Of a stretch of 64,000 nt of DNA, positions 1 through 10,800 are shown piece after piece; positions within the stretch are counted from its first letter, which is position 1; each line of letters starts with the position of its first letter. The notes below the pieces were generated by a model. It saw only the letters and a program-made list of their open reading frames with translations, ran no database searches and had not been told where the DNA came from. The stretch covers positions 1,922,001 through 1,986,000 of the forward strand of contig NC_016472.1 in the NCBI RefSeq assembly GCF_000226095.1, read 5' to 3'. This DNA is from Thermothelomyces thermophilus ATCC 42464. Taxonomy: Eukaryota; Ascomycota; Sordariomycetes; Sordariales; Chaetomiaceae. The translations under genes were made by a program, and so were the position numbers.

Positions 1-813
1 CGGCGCCGATCCCAAGCTTATCCGGTCAACTCGGGAGGGCGATTCCGGGTAGCCGTAATCTGCCTATTTTGCTCAGCAATCAGAGCCGCAACCCATCAGG
101 TGGGCGCCCTGCTCTCGGGTCCCGCTTATCTGGGAATCGACCGTATCACTCGGCGTTTTCGCGACGAGGAACGGGATTGGGCGTTTGGGTTTCCTAAAAA
201 GTTGGGGGTTTGGGGGTTCGGTCTTAACCGCCGCGGTGATGCGCTTTTCAGTGATCCATCCATCCGACCCCTGACCCCGGAACGCCGACCAAAAGCCCCG
301 GCAAGCGACTGTGAGAGAGTTGAGGGCGTCGGGAGATCATCCCGCATTGGACCTCCAGCGCAGCACCGTCCGGCCGCCCACAAGCGACTTGGAGCCGGGG
401 CGGCAGGATGATTGTTGCAGGATCCTTGATCCCATGCTTCCTTGCTGTGTACTATCAGCCTGCCGAGAGTTCACCATGTCCACGAGGCCGCGCGCTTTGC
501 CGTCTTGTGCCAGTCAGTGGAGAGGGGATCTCGGGATTCGACTTTGGCGCTCTCCCCTTGCGGCGATGCGCTTGTTCCTCAGCTTCCGTGGCCCAACATA
601 GAAGGACCTAGGGCGATCCGGGGGAAGAGCAACGAGCTCTCTCATCGTGACCCTCGTGAGCCGGAGGGCCATGATGTATAAAGGGAGCGGTCCCTTCCCG
701 CCGTCAGGATCTTGAGGAGAAGAGGAACCAGCGCAGTGCTGATCCCGTCCAGCTCAGTCCTCCCACTCAGCCCCTCCCTCCTCATCCACTACACCCAGTC
801 CAGTCTGCCCACC
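1..813 (+). promoter_or_regulatory. Upstream region of the GH7 cellulase gene
   Basis: No convincing coding frame is seen here; the short open frames have no recognisable motif. The stretch precedes the cellulase start codon and is best read as its promoter and 5' UTR. Five hexamers fit the CreA/CRE1 consensus SYGGRG on one strand or the other: 275-280, 296-301, 395-400, 618-623 and 661-666. That number is not clearly above chance in GC-rich DNA of this length, so carbon-catabolite control is only suggested. Confidence 0.5.
677..682 (+). promoter_or_regulatory. TATA box of the GH7 gene
   Basis: A TATAAA hexamer lies 132 bp upstream of the cellulase ATG and is followed by a pyrimidine-rich leader (about 740-805). 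This layout is common for strongly inducible secreted-enzyme genes of fungi. The transcription start itself cannot be read from the sequence. Confidence 0.6.
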
Positions 814-2693
814 ATGTACCGGCAGGTCGCGACCGCTCTCTCCTTCACCAGCCTCGTGCTCGGCCAGCAAGCGGGAACCCTCACCGAGGAGATCCACCCC
901 TCGCTTCCCATCGAGGTGTGCACAGCTCCCGGCTCGTGCACTAAGGAGGACACCACCGTGGTCCTGGACGTAAGTGGCCATCCCACAGACGGACTCCCAT
1001 GTGGCCTCGTCGTCTCTTTTGGAGGGGATACACGGCATAGCATAAGAAAAAAGTGGCTAACTGACGCCTCTTCCTCCTCTCCTCGACCTAGGCCAACTGG
1101 CGCTGGACACACGTCACCGACGGCTACACCAACTGCTACACGGGCAACGCCTGGAACGAGACGGCCTGCCCCGACGGCGTGACGTGCGCGGCCAACTGCG
1201 CCATCGACGGCGCCGACTACGAGGGCACGTACGGTATCACGACGCCGTCCGATGGCGCACTCAAGCTCAACTTTGTCACCAAGAACCAGAACGGCCAGAA
1301 CGTCGGCTCGCGCGTCTACCTGATGAAGGGTGACGACAAGTACCGCCTCTTCAACCTGCTCAACAAGGAGTTCACCTTTGACGTTGACGTGTCCAACCTG
1401 CCCTGCGGCCTGAACGGCGCTGTCTATTTCAGCGAGATGGACGAGGACGGCGGCATGTCCCGCTTCGAGGGCAACAAGGCCGGCGCCAAGTACGGCACCG
1501 GCTACTGCGACAGCCAGTGCCCGCAGGACATCAAGTTTATCAACGGCGAGGTACGGCCTTTTTTCTTCTTCTTTCCCTTGATGTTGAAAAAAAAAAAAAA
1601 AAAAAAAAAAAACATAAAGGGCCATGGTGGTGATCCGGGCGGCCAGCTGACACAAAGAAACAGGCCAACACCGAGGGCTGGGGCGGCACTGACGGAAACT
1701 CCGGCACCGGCAAGTACGGCACCTGCTGCGCCGAGATGGACATCTGGGAGGCCAACTCAGACGCCACCGCCTACACTCCGCACCCGTGCAAGGTTAACGA
1801 GCAGACCCGGTGCGAGAGTGAGGAGGAGTGCGGTGCGGGAGACAACCGGTACGCCGGCCTGTGCGACAAGGGTACGTGTCAGCTCTTAACTTTTCCCCTC
1901 AATTTGCAAAACGAAAAAAAAAAAAAAAAAACAATGGAAAGAATAGAATAGGATGAAGAAAGAATGGGAGTAGCAAGCGACAGGACTGACATCGCGGGCA
2001 GATGGCTGCGACTTCAACAGCTTCCGCCTGGGAAACAAGGAGTTCTACGGCCCAGGCATGACGGTCGACACGAGCAAGCCCTTCACGGTGGTAACGCAGT
2101 TCATCACTGACGACAACACCGACACGGGCGCCCTCAAGGAGATCCGCCGCTTCTACGTGCAGGACGGCACCGTGATCCCCAACTCGCAGACCGTCATCGA
2201 AGGCGTCGACCCCACCAACTCCATCACGGACGAGTTTTGCGAGCAGCAGAAGACGGCCTTTGGCGACACCAACTACTTCAAGACGGTCGGTGGCCTGTCC
2301 GCCATGGGCAAGTCGCTCGAGAAGATGGTGCTCGTCCTCAGCGTTTGGGATGATCAGTACGATTTCCCCCTTCCCTTTGCCCGTTTCCTTTTCCATTTAT
2401 CCCTTTCCCCTTCCTTCACCCACTTTCTCGCCCCATTCGTCCCGTGATGCCCAATCTTCGGGATAGAAAACATGGTTGACACCGCTCCCTTCTTTCTCAG
2501 TGCCGCCGCCATGAACTGGCTGGACAGCAACTACCCCACCGATGGCGACCCGTCCAAGCCCGGTGTTGCCCGTGGCCGTTGCGACGCCGAGGCCGGGCTG
2601 CCCGAGAATGTCGAGGCCGAGCACCCCGACGCCTCGGTCACTTACTCCAACATCAAGATCGGCGCCATCAACTCGACCTTCACCGCCGCTTAG
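814..2693 (+). CDS. GH7 cellobiohydrolase (CBH1/Cel7A type), catalytic module only
   Basis: This is a secreted glycoside hydrolase family 7 enzyme that cleaves cellulose, most likely releasing cellobiose from reducing ends. Exons are 814-969, 1092-1550, 1664-1871, 2002-2356 and 2501-2693, giving 456 aa. The start [11 protein letters not shown] begins a signal peptide that probably ends after Gly17, leaving N-terminal Gln-Gln as is usual in the family. The catalytic motif ExDxxE reads [10 protein letters not shown], with Glu229, Asp231 and Glu234. The wording DIWEANS, together with DANWRWTH and NVGSRVYLM, fits cellobiohydrolases better than endoglucanases, which usually have DILEGNS. The many paired cysteines and the C-terminal VTYSNIKIG strand are typical. 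There is no linker or cellulose-binding module after the catalytic core, so this is a single-domain Cel7. Introns 2 and 3 carry poly(A) runs of 26 and 18. The CBH-versus-endoglucanase call is by motif only. Confidence 0.95.
1587..1612 (+). repeat. Poly(A)26 inside GH7 intron 2
   Basis: An uninterrupted run of 26 A residues lies between the donor (1551) and the acceptor (1663) of intron 2. A second run, A18 at 1914-1931, lies in intron 3. Both are in introns and do not affect the reading frame. Run length may be unreliable in the assembly. Confidence 0.9.
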
Positions 2694-3893
2694 AGAGACG
2701 AGAGACTGATGCGAGAATGGCAGTTGATAGGAGAGGCCAAGGGGAAGAAAAGCCGGGGTTAAATAGATCCGGGAACATAGAACGCTAGATTCTTTCATGA
2801 CCGGGTGGGCTTTGTACTTTACATAGATGGGATTCAAGGGGCTCATTGCACGTAAATAAACCGGTTGGAGAGACCAACTCCTTTTTCTAGATTCCATTTC
2901 CTCCAATGTCGAGTCTGCGTCATGTGCCTAACGTAGGTACGGAGGCATCTTCCTTAGGATACAAACCTCACCTTCTAAGCACTCAACAAACAACAAATCA
3001 AACACACTTTCCTCCCCCCCTTCCCCGTGAGTCCACTAATATATACCCTCGGATCACCGCGATGCGCTTCCGCTAGACAACAGGAGCTGTGCATGCCATC
3101 GCGCTTGATCCAGCCTTATTACGACAGTTTTCGACTAAACGAACCCTCAATTTCAGCCCTGGAAGCGACTCTTGGTGCAACCTCTGAGGTGGGAGAAGAG
3201 CGATCTCAAGGCGCTACAAGTGCCCATTCGACAAGCCCTGCCTAACACGTCGGAAGTATTTGCGGGAAGAGTTTCAGTACGGTCAACCCGAAGCTCCCGA
3301 ACTAGCCCGAAGGGTGCCGGCTATCTATTTGCGATTATTGGAGGTTCACCTCAAAGGATCTCCTCGTGCACCAGAACCCTAGGGTTCCCTTGCGACGGTT
3401 CGCGGCTCAATCATCGAGGTGTTTTCCATCCTCAGCTCGGGGACTGATCCTCTTAAAGGATATTGGAATAGACGGTGGAATCCCGACAGCATCGTAATCA
3501 GCGACCCCCAAGTTCGAGTTAAGTTAAGCCTAGAGGTAATTAGACCGTCTGCCGCGATACCCGTATGTAATCTACGTTAAGAGACAGAGGCCCAACGTTC
3601 GGCGGCCATGGCAAGTCTACCCAAGTCAGAAGGATGGAGATGGGCCTTGACTTGGGTAGGGACTGTTTATGCCGTCATTCTCCGATAAGGTGGGCCAATC
3701 CGTAAAGAGCGAGCGGGTATCGACCTTGCTGCCGTCTGCTCGCAGAAAGCCGACGGCTTTGAACTGATACATCGAACCGGATTTTCGACCAAGTGCAGTG
3801 GTCGCGGCAATCAGATTCCAAGAACCAGAGAGTATCTAAGAAACCACAGGAACAACACAGACCCAGTCGCTCAGCCCCCCCCCCCCCCCCACC

Positions 3894-3924
<31 letters not shown>

Positions 3925-4821
3925 AAGAGGAAAAGGGTAAGGCGAGTAGTGCAGGTAACTATTGCAAGTAGGTAAAAGAGAGCAGTCGGCGTCTGCCGTC
4001 CTGCATGCAGGCGATCACAAGATGCGATAAATGGAGGGCGGCCAAATGACAAGATGACAAGCGATGGCCGAGCGGTGAGTTTTGCTTGCCGACCCGCAAG
4101 TCGGGCTGCTAAAGCGTTGCATGATTTGATCGCGGCCATCGAGATGCTGAAGGGACAAGAGGGCGGACCACTCTCGTTGGAGCAGCCCAAACACCTGCTG
4201 CACGTCCATAATTAAATCTGAGTTGTGGAGAGACCAACCCTGTCGAGGACCAACCAAGTTGCCGCTGATTCATCCAATGAGAAAACAACAACCTGCTTGT
4301 TTTGCAGCTCTCATCCCAGCTGAAAGTGGCCGTCAGGCTCGGCCCGGACGAGAAGGTCGGGTGGGGCTGGTCAGGAGCGCTTTGTTTAGTTGATCAGACG
4401 GGCTGTTGCCCAGCGGACATCGTTGCTACCCTGGGAGACCCCGGCAAACGAGGACCCTTGCTGATGCTAAACTCGGCAGGCAGAGCCGCTGGACCCAACA
4501 GTGAGGGGCGCCCCAAGGAGCACCTTCCCCCCCGTCGCGAGCACAGTGGATCGAGAGAGTGGGATTCCCCAGCTTCCCGCTAGGATTCGGTAACAAAACA
4601 ACAACAAAAAACATCATCATCAGACGGAACGCCAGAGACTGCGAATCAACGGCCCTTCACACGCATAACGCCGCGCGGGTGCGACGTAGCACGTTACCGA
4701 AACGATTGGCGCCCGATCGCAGGCCGCGAAAGCACACGAATTCCCATATTACCGCCCGAAATACCAAATGAGCGGTCCGTGAAGGAATATCCGAAGGTTG
4801 TCGTTGAGCCCGTCCAACATC
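2694..4821. other. Intergenic region between GH7 and lah (2.1 kb)
   Basis: No recognisable gene is seen. The first part must hold the cellulase 3' UTR and the last part the promoter and leader of the giant gene. Landmarks are a 14-bp perfect palindrome, GAACCCTAGGGTTC, at 3374-3387 and a poly(C) tract followed by a poly(A) tract at about 3876-3922. Two short frames at 3087-3447 have no family motif. An in-frame TGA at 4780-4782 blocks extension of the lah frame upstream of its ATG. Confidence 0.6.
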
Positions 4822-7800
4822 ATGCGGGAGCACCGTCGCCGCAGTCCGGAAAGCACCCGCAGGCGGCGCGCCGAGCGTCGGCGGTCGAGGGAGCAGCTCG
4901 CCGCCGCCGCCGCCGCCGCCCTTGCCGAACGCGCCCCGGTGTCTTCGCGTTCGCACCGGCGCGCCCGTGCCGATTCGAGCTCGTCGTCGACGTCGTCTAC
5001 CTCGTCGACCTCATCCTCGTTGATGAACATCTCGCGAAAGAGCCGCTTCGGCATCCGCTCCTTCTTTGCCTCCTCCTCGGTGAAGAAGGTTAAGAAGCGC
5101 CGCTCCTTCCGCAGGAAGAACACATCGTCGTCCTCGGTTGACAGCGACTTGGCCTATGGCACAGGCTACATCTCCAGATCCTCCTTCGAGAGGCAACAGG
5201 CCAAGTACCAGCAGCGCCTCCAAAACCAACACCAACACCAACATCAGCACCAGCACCAGCACCAACACCAACACCAGCCCCCTTACCATGCTCAGCAAGA
5301 CCCCCAGCCCTCCCAGCATTCGCATTCCCATCCCCCCCACCACTCGCAGCACCCCCAGCATGGCCCATACCCTTCGCAGCCCGGAGCATCACCATCCCAC
5401 CACCCCCCGGAGCAGGACCCGTTGTTCGGACCCGATGGCCGGCCGGCGCTGCACAGGGCCCAGACAGACGAGGAGATTCTCGCCTTGGGCCGCAGGCTCT
5501 CGGACCTGGCGCGCGCTCAGAACCTCCGGGATCTCGAACGCGCCGGCAAGAAGCGCCCGTCCCGCTTGGTAGCCGGGGCGGCGGCGCTGTCCGAGTTCAA
5601 CCGACAGGGTTCCCACGGCCATGCTTCCAGGGGCCTTAGCTCCTCCAAGCCGCACGCTCGCCACGAGGAATCCGACACAGAGTGGGAGTCCGCTTCCGAT
5701 TCCGACTCCGACTCGGAATCCTCGAGCGATGTCGATTCCAACCTGGTCTATGGGCCCACGCCCAAGTTCTCGGACCCCAGCCTGCCTATCGACGACCGGT
5801 CGCAAAGCCGGCCGACCAAGGCGCCAGTCATTATCTCCCAGCCGCCTCCCGAGTCCATCCGCCCCCCGCACCGCAAGAGCTCCGCTGTCGACCCAGCCAT
5901 GTTCGGCCCTGTCAACTCCCTTCGCGGCTACGTCGACACTCCGTGTGGTTTCCGTCCTGGGGATTACCCGCCTCCTTCGCACAGCCAGACGGACCTCCGA
6001 GCGCCCCCGTATGAGCCGATCCCTCAATCAGAGAGTGCATCCATCGAGGCCAGGCCGATGCGGAATGTGTACCCCGTCCCGACCACCGACGCTGCTCGCT
6101 TCGAAGCGGCCCCCAGCTCCTCGGGCGTGTCCGTCCCCTTGGCCGGTCCCGCGGCGCCCTCCACGCCGACTCGCCGGGACAAAACCGGGGAGCGAGATGA
6201 CGATGGCGCCCTGTACTCTAACCGCTCCGAACCTGTCCCGATCCAGGCGCCCAAGCCGAGGGTGCCCGTGTCACCCCGCGTGCTGGAGGATCGCCGAGCC
6301 GCGGTGGAGCGGGAGCAGCAGGCCCAGCAGGGCAGTCCCCGCGAGCGCCGGTCGAAGAGGGCGCGTGACTCGGACCGGAGGAGCGCCGTGGAGACTGTCG
6401 TTTCCGGCGCGCTGTCTGCTGTCGTCGGTGCCGCTGCCGGAGCGGCCCTGGCCGGCGTTGTTGAGGACAGGAGGGACAAGAGACGGGACGAGCGCGACTT
6501 TGACAGACGGGATGAGAGGCGCGGCTGTGACGATCGACATGCCCGCCCGGCTCCTGACTGGAGGAGTGTTGCCGATACGGCCCCCGTCGTCCCCCCATCG
6601 CCCGCTGCCTCCGCCACCTCGAATGCCATCGGTCAGCGCGAGCTCGATGAACTCCGCGCCAAGGAAGCCAGCTTGCGCGAAGAACGCCTGCGCTATGAGC
6701 GCGAAGCGCAGCGCCACCGCGAAGCCCGCGAGCGCCTCGAGGCCGAAGAGCGCCGCCGCCAGGAGGAGCTGGAGGGGCGTCGTCGACAGGAGGAGTTGGA
6801 CGCGCGCCGACTTCGCGATAATCCCGAGCTTGCCGACATGTATGAGCGCCGTGTGCGCGAAGCCCGCGAGATCCGCTACAAGGAGGAGCGCCGGAGCCGG
6901 GATGAGCAGCGCGCCGCCCGATCGGAGCATGAGCGGATGGCCAGGAGCGCCGAGAAGAAGCGCGACCGCGAGGAGAAGCGCAAGCTCGAGTCCGCCGACT
7001 ACCAGGAGGAGCGTAGCCGCGAGCGCGAGGAGCGTCGTCGCTTGAAGGGCAAAGACGTCGTTGCCGCGGTCGACGACGACGAACGTGGCCGCAGCCACGC
7101 GTCTAGCAAAGAGGTAGTGCCACCCCCCGGTCCTGAGGAGAGAAAGCCGGGAGGGCTGGAGCCTGAGGCGGCCAAGCCTAGCCGCGAACAGAGACGTGCG
7201 GAGCGCGAGAAGACCCGCCGCATGCTCGAGGAGATTCAGCGGCAAATCGAGCTCGAGAAGAAGCGGCTCGCCGAGCTGGACGCGGGCAGAGAGCCGCCCC
7301 CGGCGACTGAGCGTGCTGAACCTGGTCCTTCGACCAGCCGGAACGATGGGGTTGACCCATTCCAATACCAGGTGGCGGACGACGCCTTCCCAACTCCTGC
7401 ATACAGCCCCCCCCAGAGGTCCATCACTCCCGTCATCTACACCGTCGAACGCGAGCCCGAGTGGGCGCGCGAGGAGGCGACGAAGGACGACGAGCCTGAG
7501 GAGGAGCGACTGAGCCGGCGCTGTTCGTTTGAACGGGAGCAGAGGGAGGCCCAGGCCAGCGCCAGCGAGACCCGCCACTCCGCGATTCCGGACGAGGACG
7601 GCGCGGTGGAGCGCGCTCGGTCCCGCTCCCGTGAACCCCCGCGGCCCAGGGATCGAGAACCTGTCAGAGACCCCGTGCAGGAGGAGGCCAACCGACTCTA
7701 CCGCGAGAGCAGGATTTCCCAGAGAATGGCCGAGGAGGAGATGCGCTCTCACACGCCCTCGCCGACCAGCTCCGTCGTCGATAAGTACGAAGACACCGAG

Positions 7801-10800
7801 GACCTCGCCGAGGACCCCATCGGCCGCATCGTCACTCCGCCCGAGATGAAGCGTCCTCCGCCAAAGAGCAAGTATGACGGCCCAAATGCTGACGTCCGCA
7901 TCGACAACATCATCACGCCGCACGACCTGCACAAGTTCCTAGCCCCGCCTGCCGATGCGTCTGGGCTCGGGCCCGTGATGATGCCCGTTTTCAAATCCCG
8001 GGACCCGTCCTGCGAGCGCGAGCGGCCGATGCTCAACCTTGTTCTCCCCACCCCTAGGACCTCGCCATCGCTGGAGAAGATGAAGGCTAGGCAGGCGGCA
8101 GCCCAAGCCGCTGCCGACGACGCCCCGTCCGAGGACGAGAAGAGGACGGAGGAGCGCAAGCCCCACGTCATCATCGACCGCCATGGCCAGGTGGTGGAAG
8201 TCCCCGAGGACTACGCCACCGGGCGAGCCGTGGAGACCGACAGCCGCGATTCATCTCAGGAGCGCCCCGCGATCAGGTTCAAGTTCGCTGGCAGGAAGAA
8301 GAGCGCTTGGGGGAGCCTGATTGCTGCCGCCGTCGCGGCTGCCGCTGTCAAGTCGAAGGGGAAGAAGCCGGGTGATGCGGAAAAGGCCGTCGAGGACAAG
8401 GGCAGCGATGCCGCAGAAGCGGATAAAGATAAGCCGCGGGATGCGGAGCCCGTGTCCGAGCGAAAGCCCGAGGAGACCGCTGCTCCAGAGGCGCATCCGT
8501 CGGCCGAAGCGGTGCCGGAATCAGCAGCCCCGGCTGCGGTCCCGGAGCCGGCGCAGGTAGTACCCGACGAAGCCTTGCCGGACACGCAGCCCGAGCCAGC
8601 GGCCCCCAATGTCTCGCAGGAACCGTCCACCCCTCCTCGCTGGTCACGGGTCCCCTACGAATTTGACGACGAGCCCCCTCAGGTCGGCCCGAAACCCTCT
8701 AGCCCTCACTCTTCGTCCCAGATGCCGGGCTCCTTCGAAGAGGACATTGAATTTACCGCCACCCTCGCTGCCGGCCTACAGAGCTCGGGGTTTAACCCTG
8801 ACATCGTGATTCAGGATCCCACTTACCGCAGGCGAGACTCCCCTCCTGGGTCGGACGAGCCCCGGTATGTGCCTCCGTCCTGCGAGACGGTGACAGATCT
8901 CGGCATGGAGTCCTCGCACCAGGACGGTACCGCTGGGGGGCCTGACGCGCCCCTCCTCGAACGCGTGGCTCCTGTTGAGGGTTCTTCTGCCGCTGAACAG
9001 AGCGAGAAGCCCGGGGGCGAGGACGACGACACAGCGCCCGCGACCGAGGTTGTCGAGCCGAGTGCGGAGGCATTTGTGGCTGATGCCGACGACGAGTGGT
9101 CAACGAGGAGTCTCACAGAGTCGAAGAAGCCAGAGAGCGACCATCCCGGCTCTTTCGATTCGACGACGTACTCTGGCCCGTCCTCCGAGGTGTCGGTGGC
9201 GAGCTCGGGCAGCGGGAAAAAGAGGAAAAGCAGCCGCCGCAAGAGCACCAAGGACGCCTACGAAATACCGGAGCAAGGTGAGCCACCGGATCGACCCGGC
9301 GATTCTTTTCAGTGGATCGACCGAGAGGTGAGCTCGGTCGTCTCCGACCCGACCGGCAAGACCAACGGCGGCGGCGGCGGCCACCACGACACCAAATCCG
9401 TCGTGTCGCTCCCTACCAACGGGACCGGCGAGCACCGCGAACAGCCGACCAAGCACAACGGCCATGGCGAGGAGGAGGATTCTTTTTTAGGTAATGCCGG
9501 CACCTTTGGCGCAGGTGCCGGCTATGCGGGAGCCGTAGCAGTCGCCGCCGCTGCTCAGCTTTCCCGCCCAAATGCCACCCAGGACTCCGTTGAGGAGGAG
9601 GAGGTGCAGCCGTTTCGCCGCGCGCGTAGCATCAGCTACAGCTCGCAGACCGTCGACCCGGAAATCGTCCAGCGCGAAATCAAGCCCGCCATCGACCCCC
9701 AGTACGGGGATCTGCTCCCCTTGCCTCCCAGCGAGCCTGGTTCACCTAAGTTTCTCAACAACCTAAGTGCAGAAGAGCATTCCTTCCCTTCCCTCCCCGA
9801 CAGCGACGAGGAGTCGCCGCCGCCGCCGCATCTCCAGCAGACCCGGCCTCGTCGGGCCACCGTCGCCCACACCCACGCCCGCCGTCGCAGCGCCATTGAA
9901 ACGCCCAAAACCCCCAGCCGCACCGCCGTCCCTGTCCAGTTCCGCATCGGCCGCGGCTCGGTCCCTTCTTCCCCCGTCTTCTTCCGCTTCTCACCCATGC
10001 ATTCCCCCGTCGCACCTGGCAACCCCGATACTCCGGGTAGCGCCTCTCCCCGCAGGAGCCGCGTCAACCGGCCGACTTCGTGGGATAGCACGCGAGATTT
10101 CAAGCCTCTCTACCTGCTGGAGAAGACCGCAGCGGGCTCCGCCGCTCATGGCGCCGCCGGTCCCGCCCAGTCCGAGGAGTATCCCGAGCTGCCGCCTAGC
10201 GAGCCGTCTTCGAGGGAGAGCCCGGGGCCCGAGTTCGCGGAGCGTGAGGATGATCTGGATTACCTTGGTGTCGGGCTCAGGGTCGCCGCCGGTATGGGGG
10301 CGTCCGCGGAGCTGTTGCAGGCGTTGCGCATCGACACGACCGGAAAGGGCCTCGATGTCGGTGCCGGCGAGTCCGGGTTTGGGGAGCTGCTGGGTTCGGG
10401 GGACACGACGCCCAGGGCGGCCGTTCCGCCTCCGCATAAGTTTGACGCTCCTCCAAGGGAGTTGTCGACCGAGGGCGAGAACGTACACCCCACGGAGGAG
10501 CAGCAGCAGCAACAACAGCAACAACTTGTGAAGGAGCTGGAGACGTTGCCTCCGCTGCCAGATAGCCCCGCCGATTCGCCAACTTGGTCCCCACCATCCC
10601 CGGATGCCACCGCCCAGGCTCCGGCTGCTGCGCCCGTCTTTGAGAGCTTGGAGAGCTTACCCGCCCTTCCCGATAGCTCACCGGCATCGCCTCGTGTTCG
10701 GAGTTTGCCTCCGGCCCCTGCCCCTCCCGTGGATGATGACGGGGAACCGGAACATCTGCTCCCTCTTCCTGAGAGCTTTTTGCCGACCTCGCCTCCCCTG

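Noticed and set aside
814-2693. Calling the GH7 gene an endoglucanase (Cel7B)
   Set aside because: [17 protein letters not shown] and DIWEANS fit cellobiohydrolases; endoglucanases of the family usually show DILEGNS and shorter loops.
6271-7932. Long minus-strand open frame (553 codons) opposite lah
   Set aside because: It is the antisense of the coiled-coil region; GC-rich, Arg/Glu-codon-rich exons give long antisense frames. Its translation is Leu/Arg low complexity with no domain.
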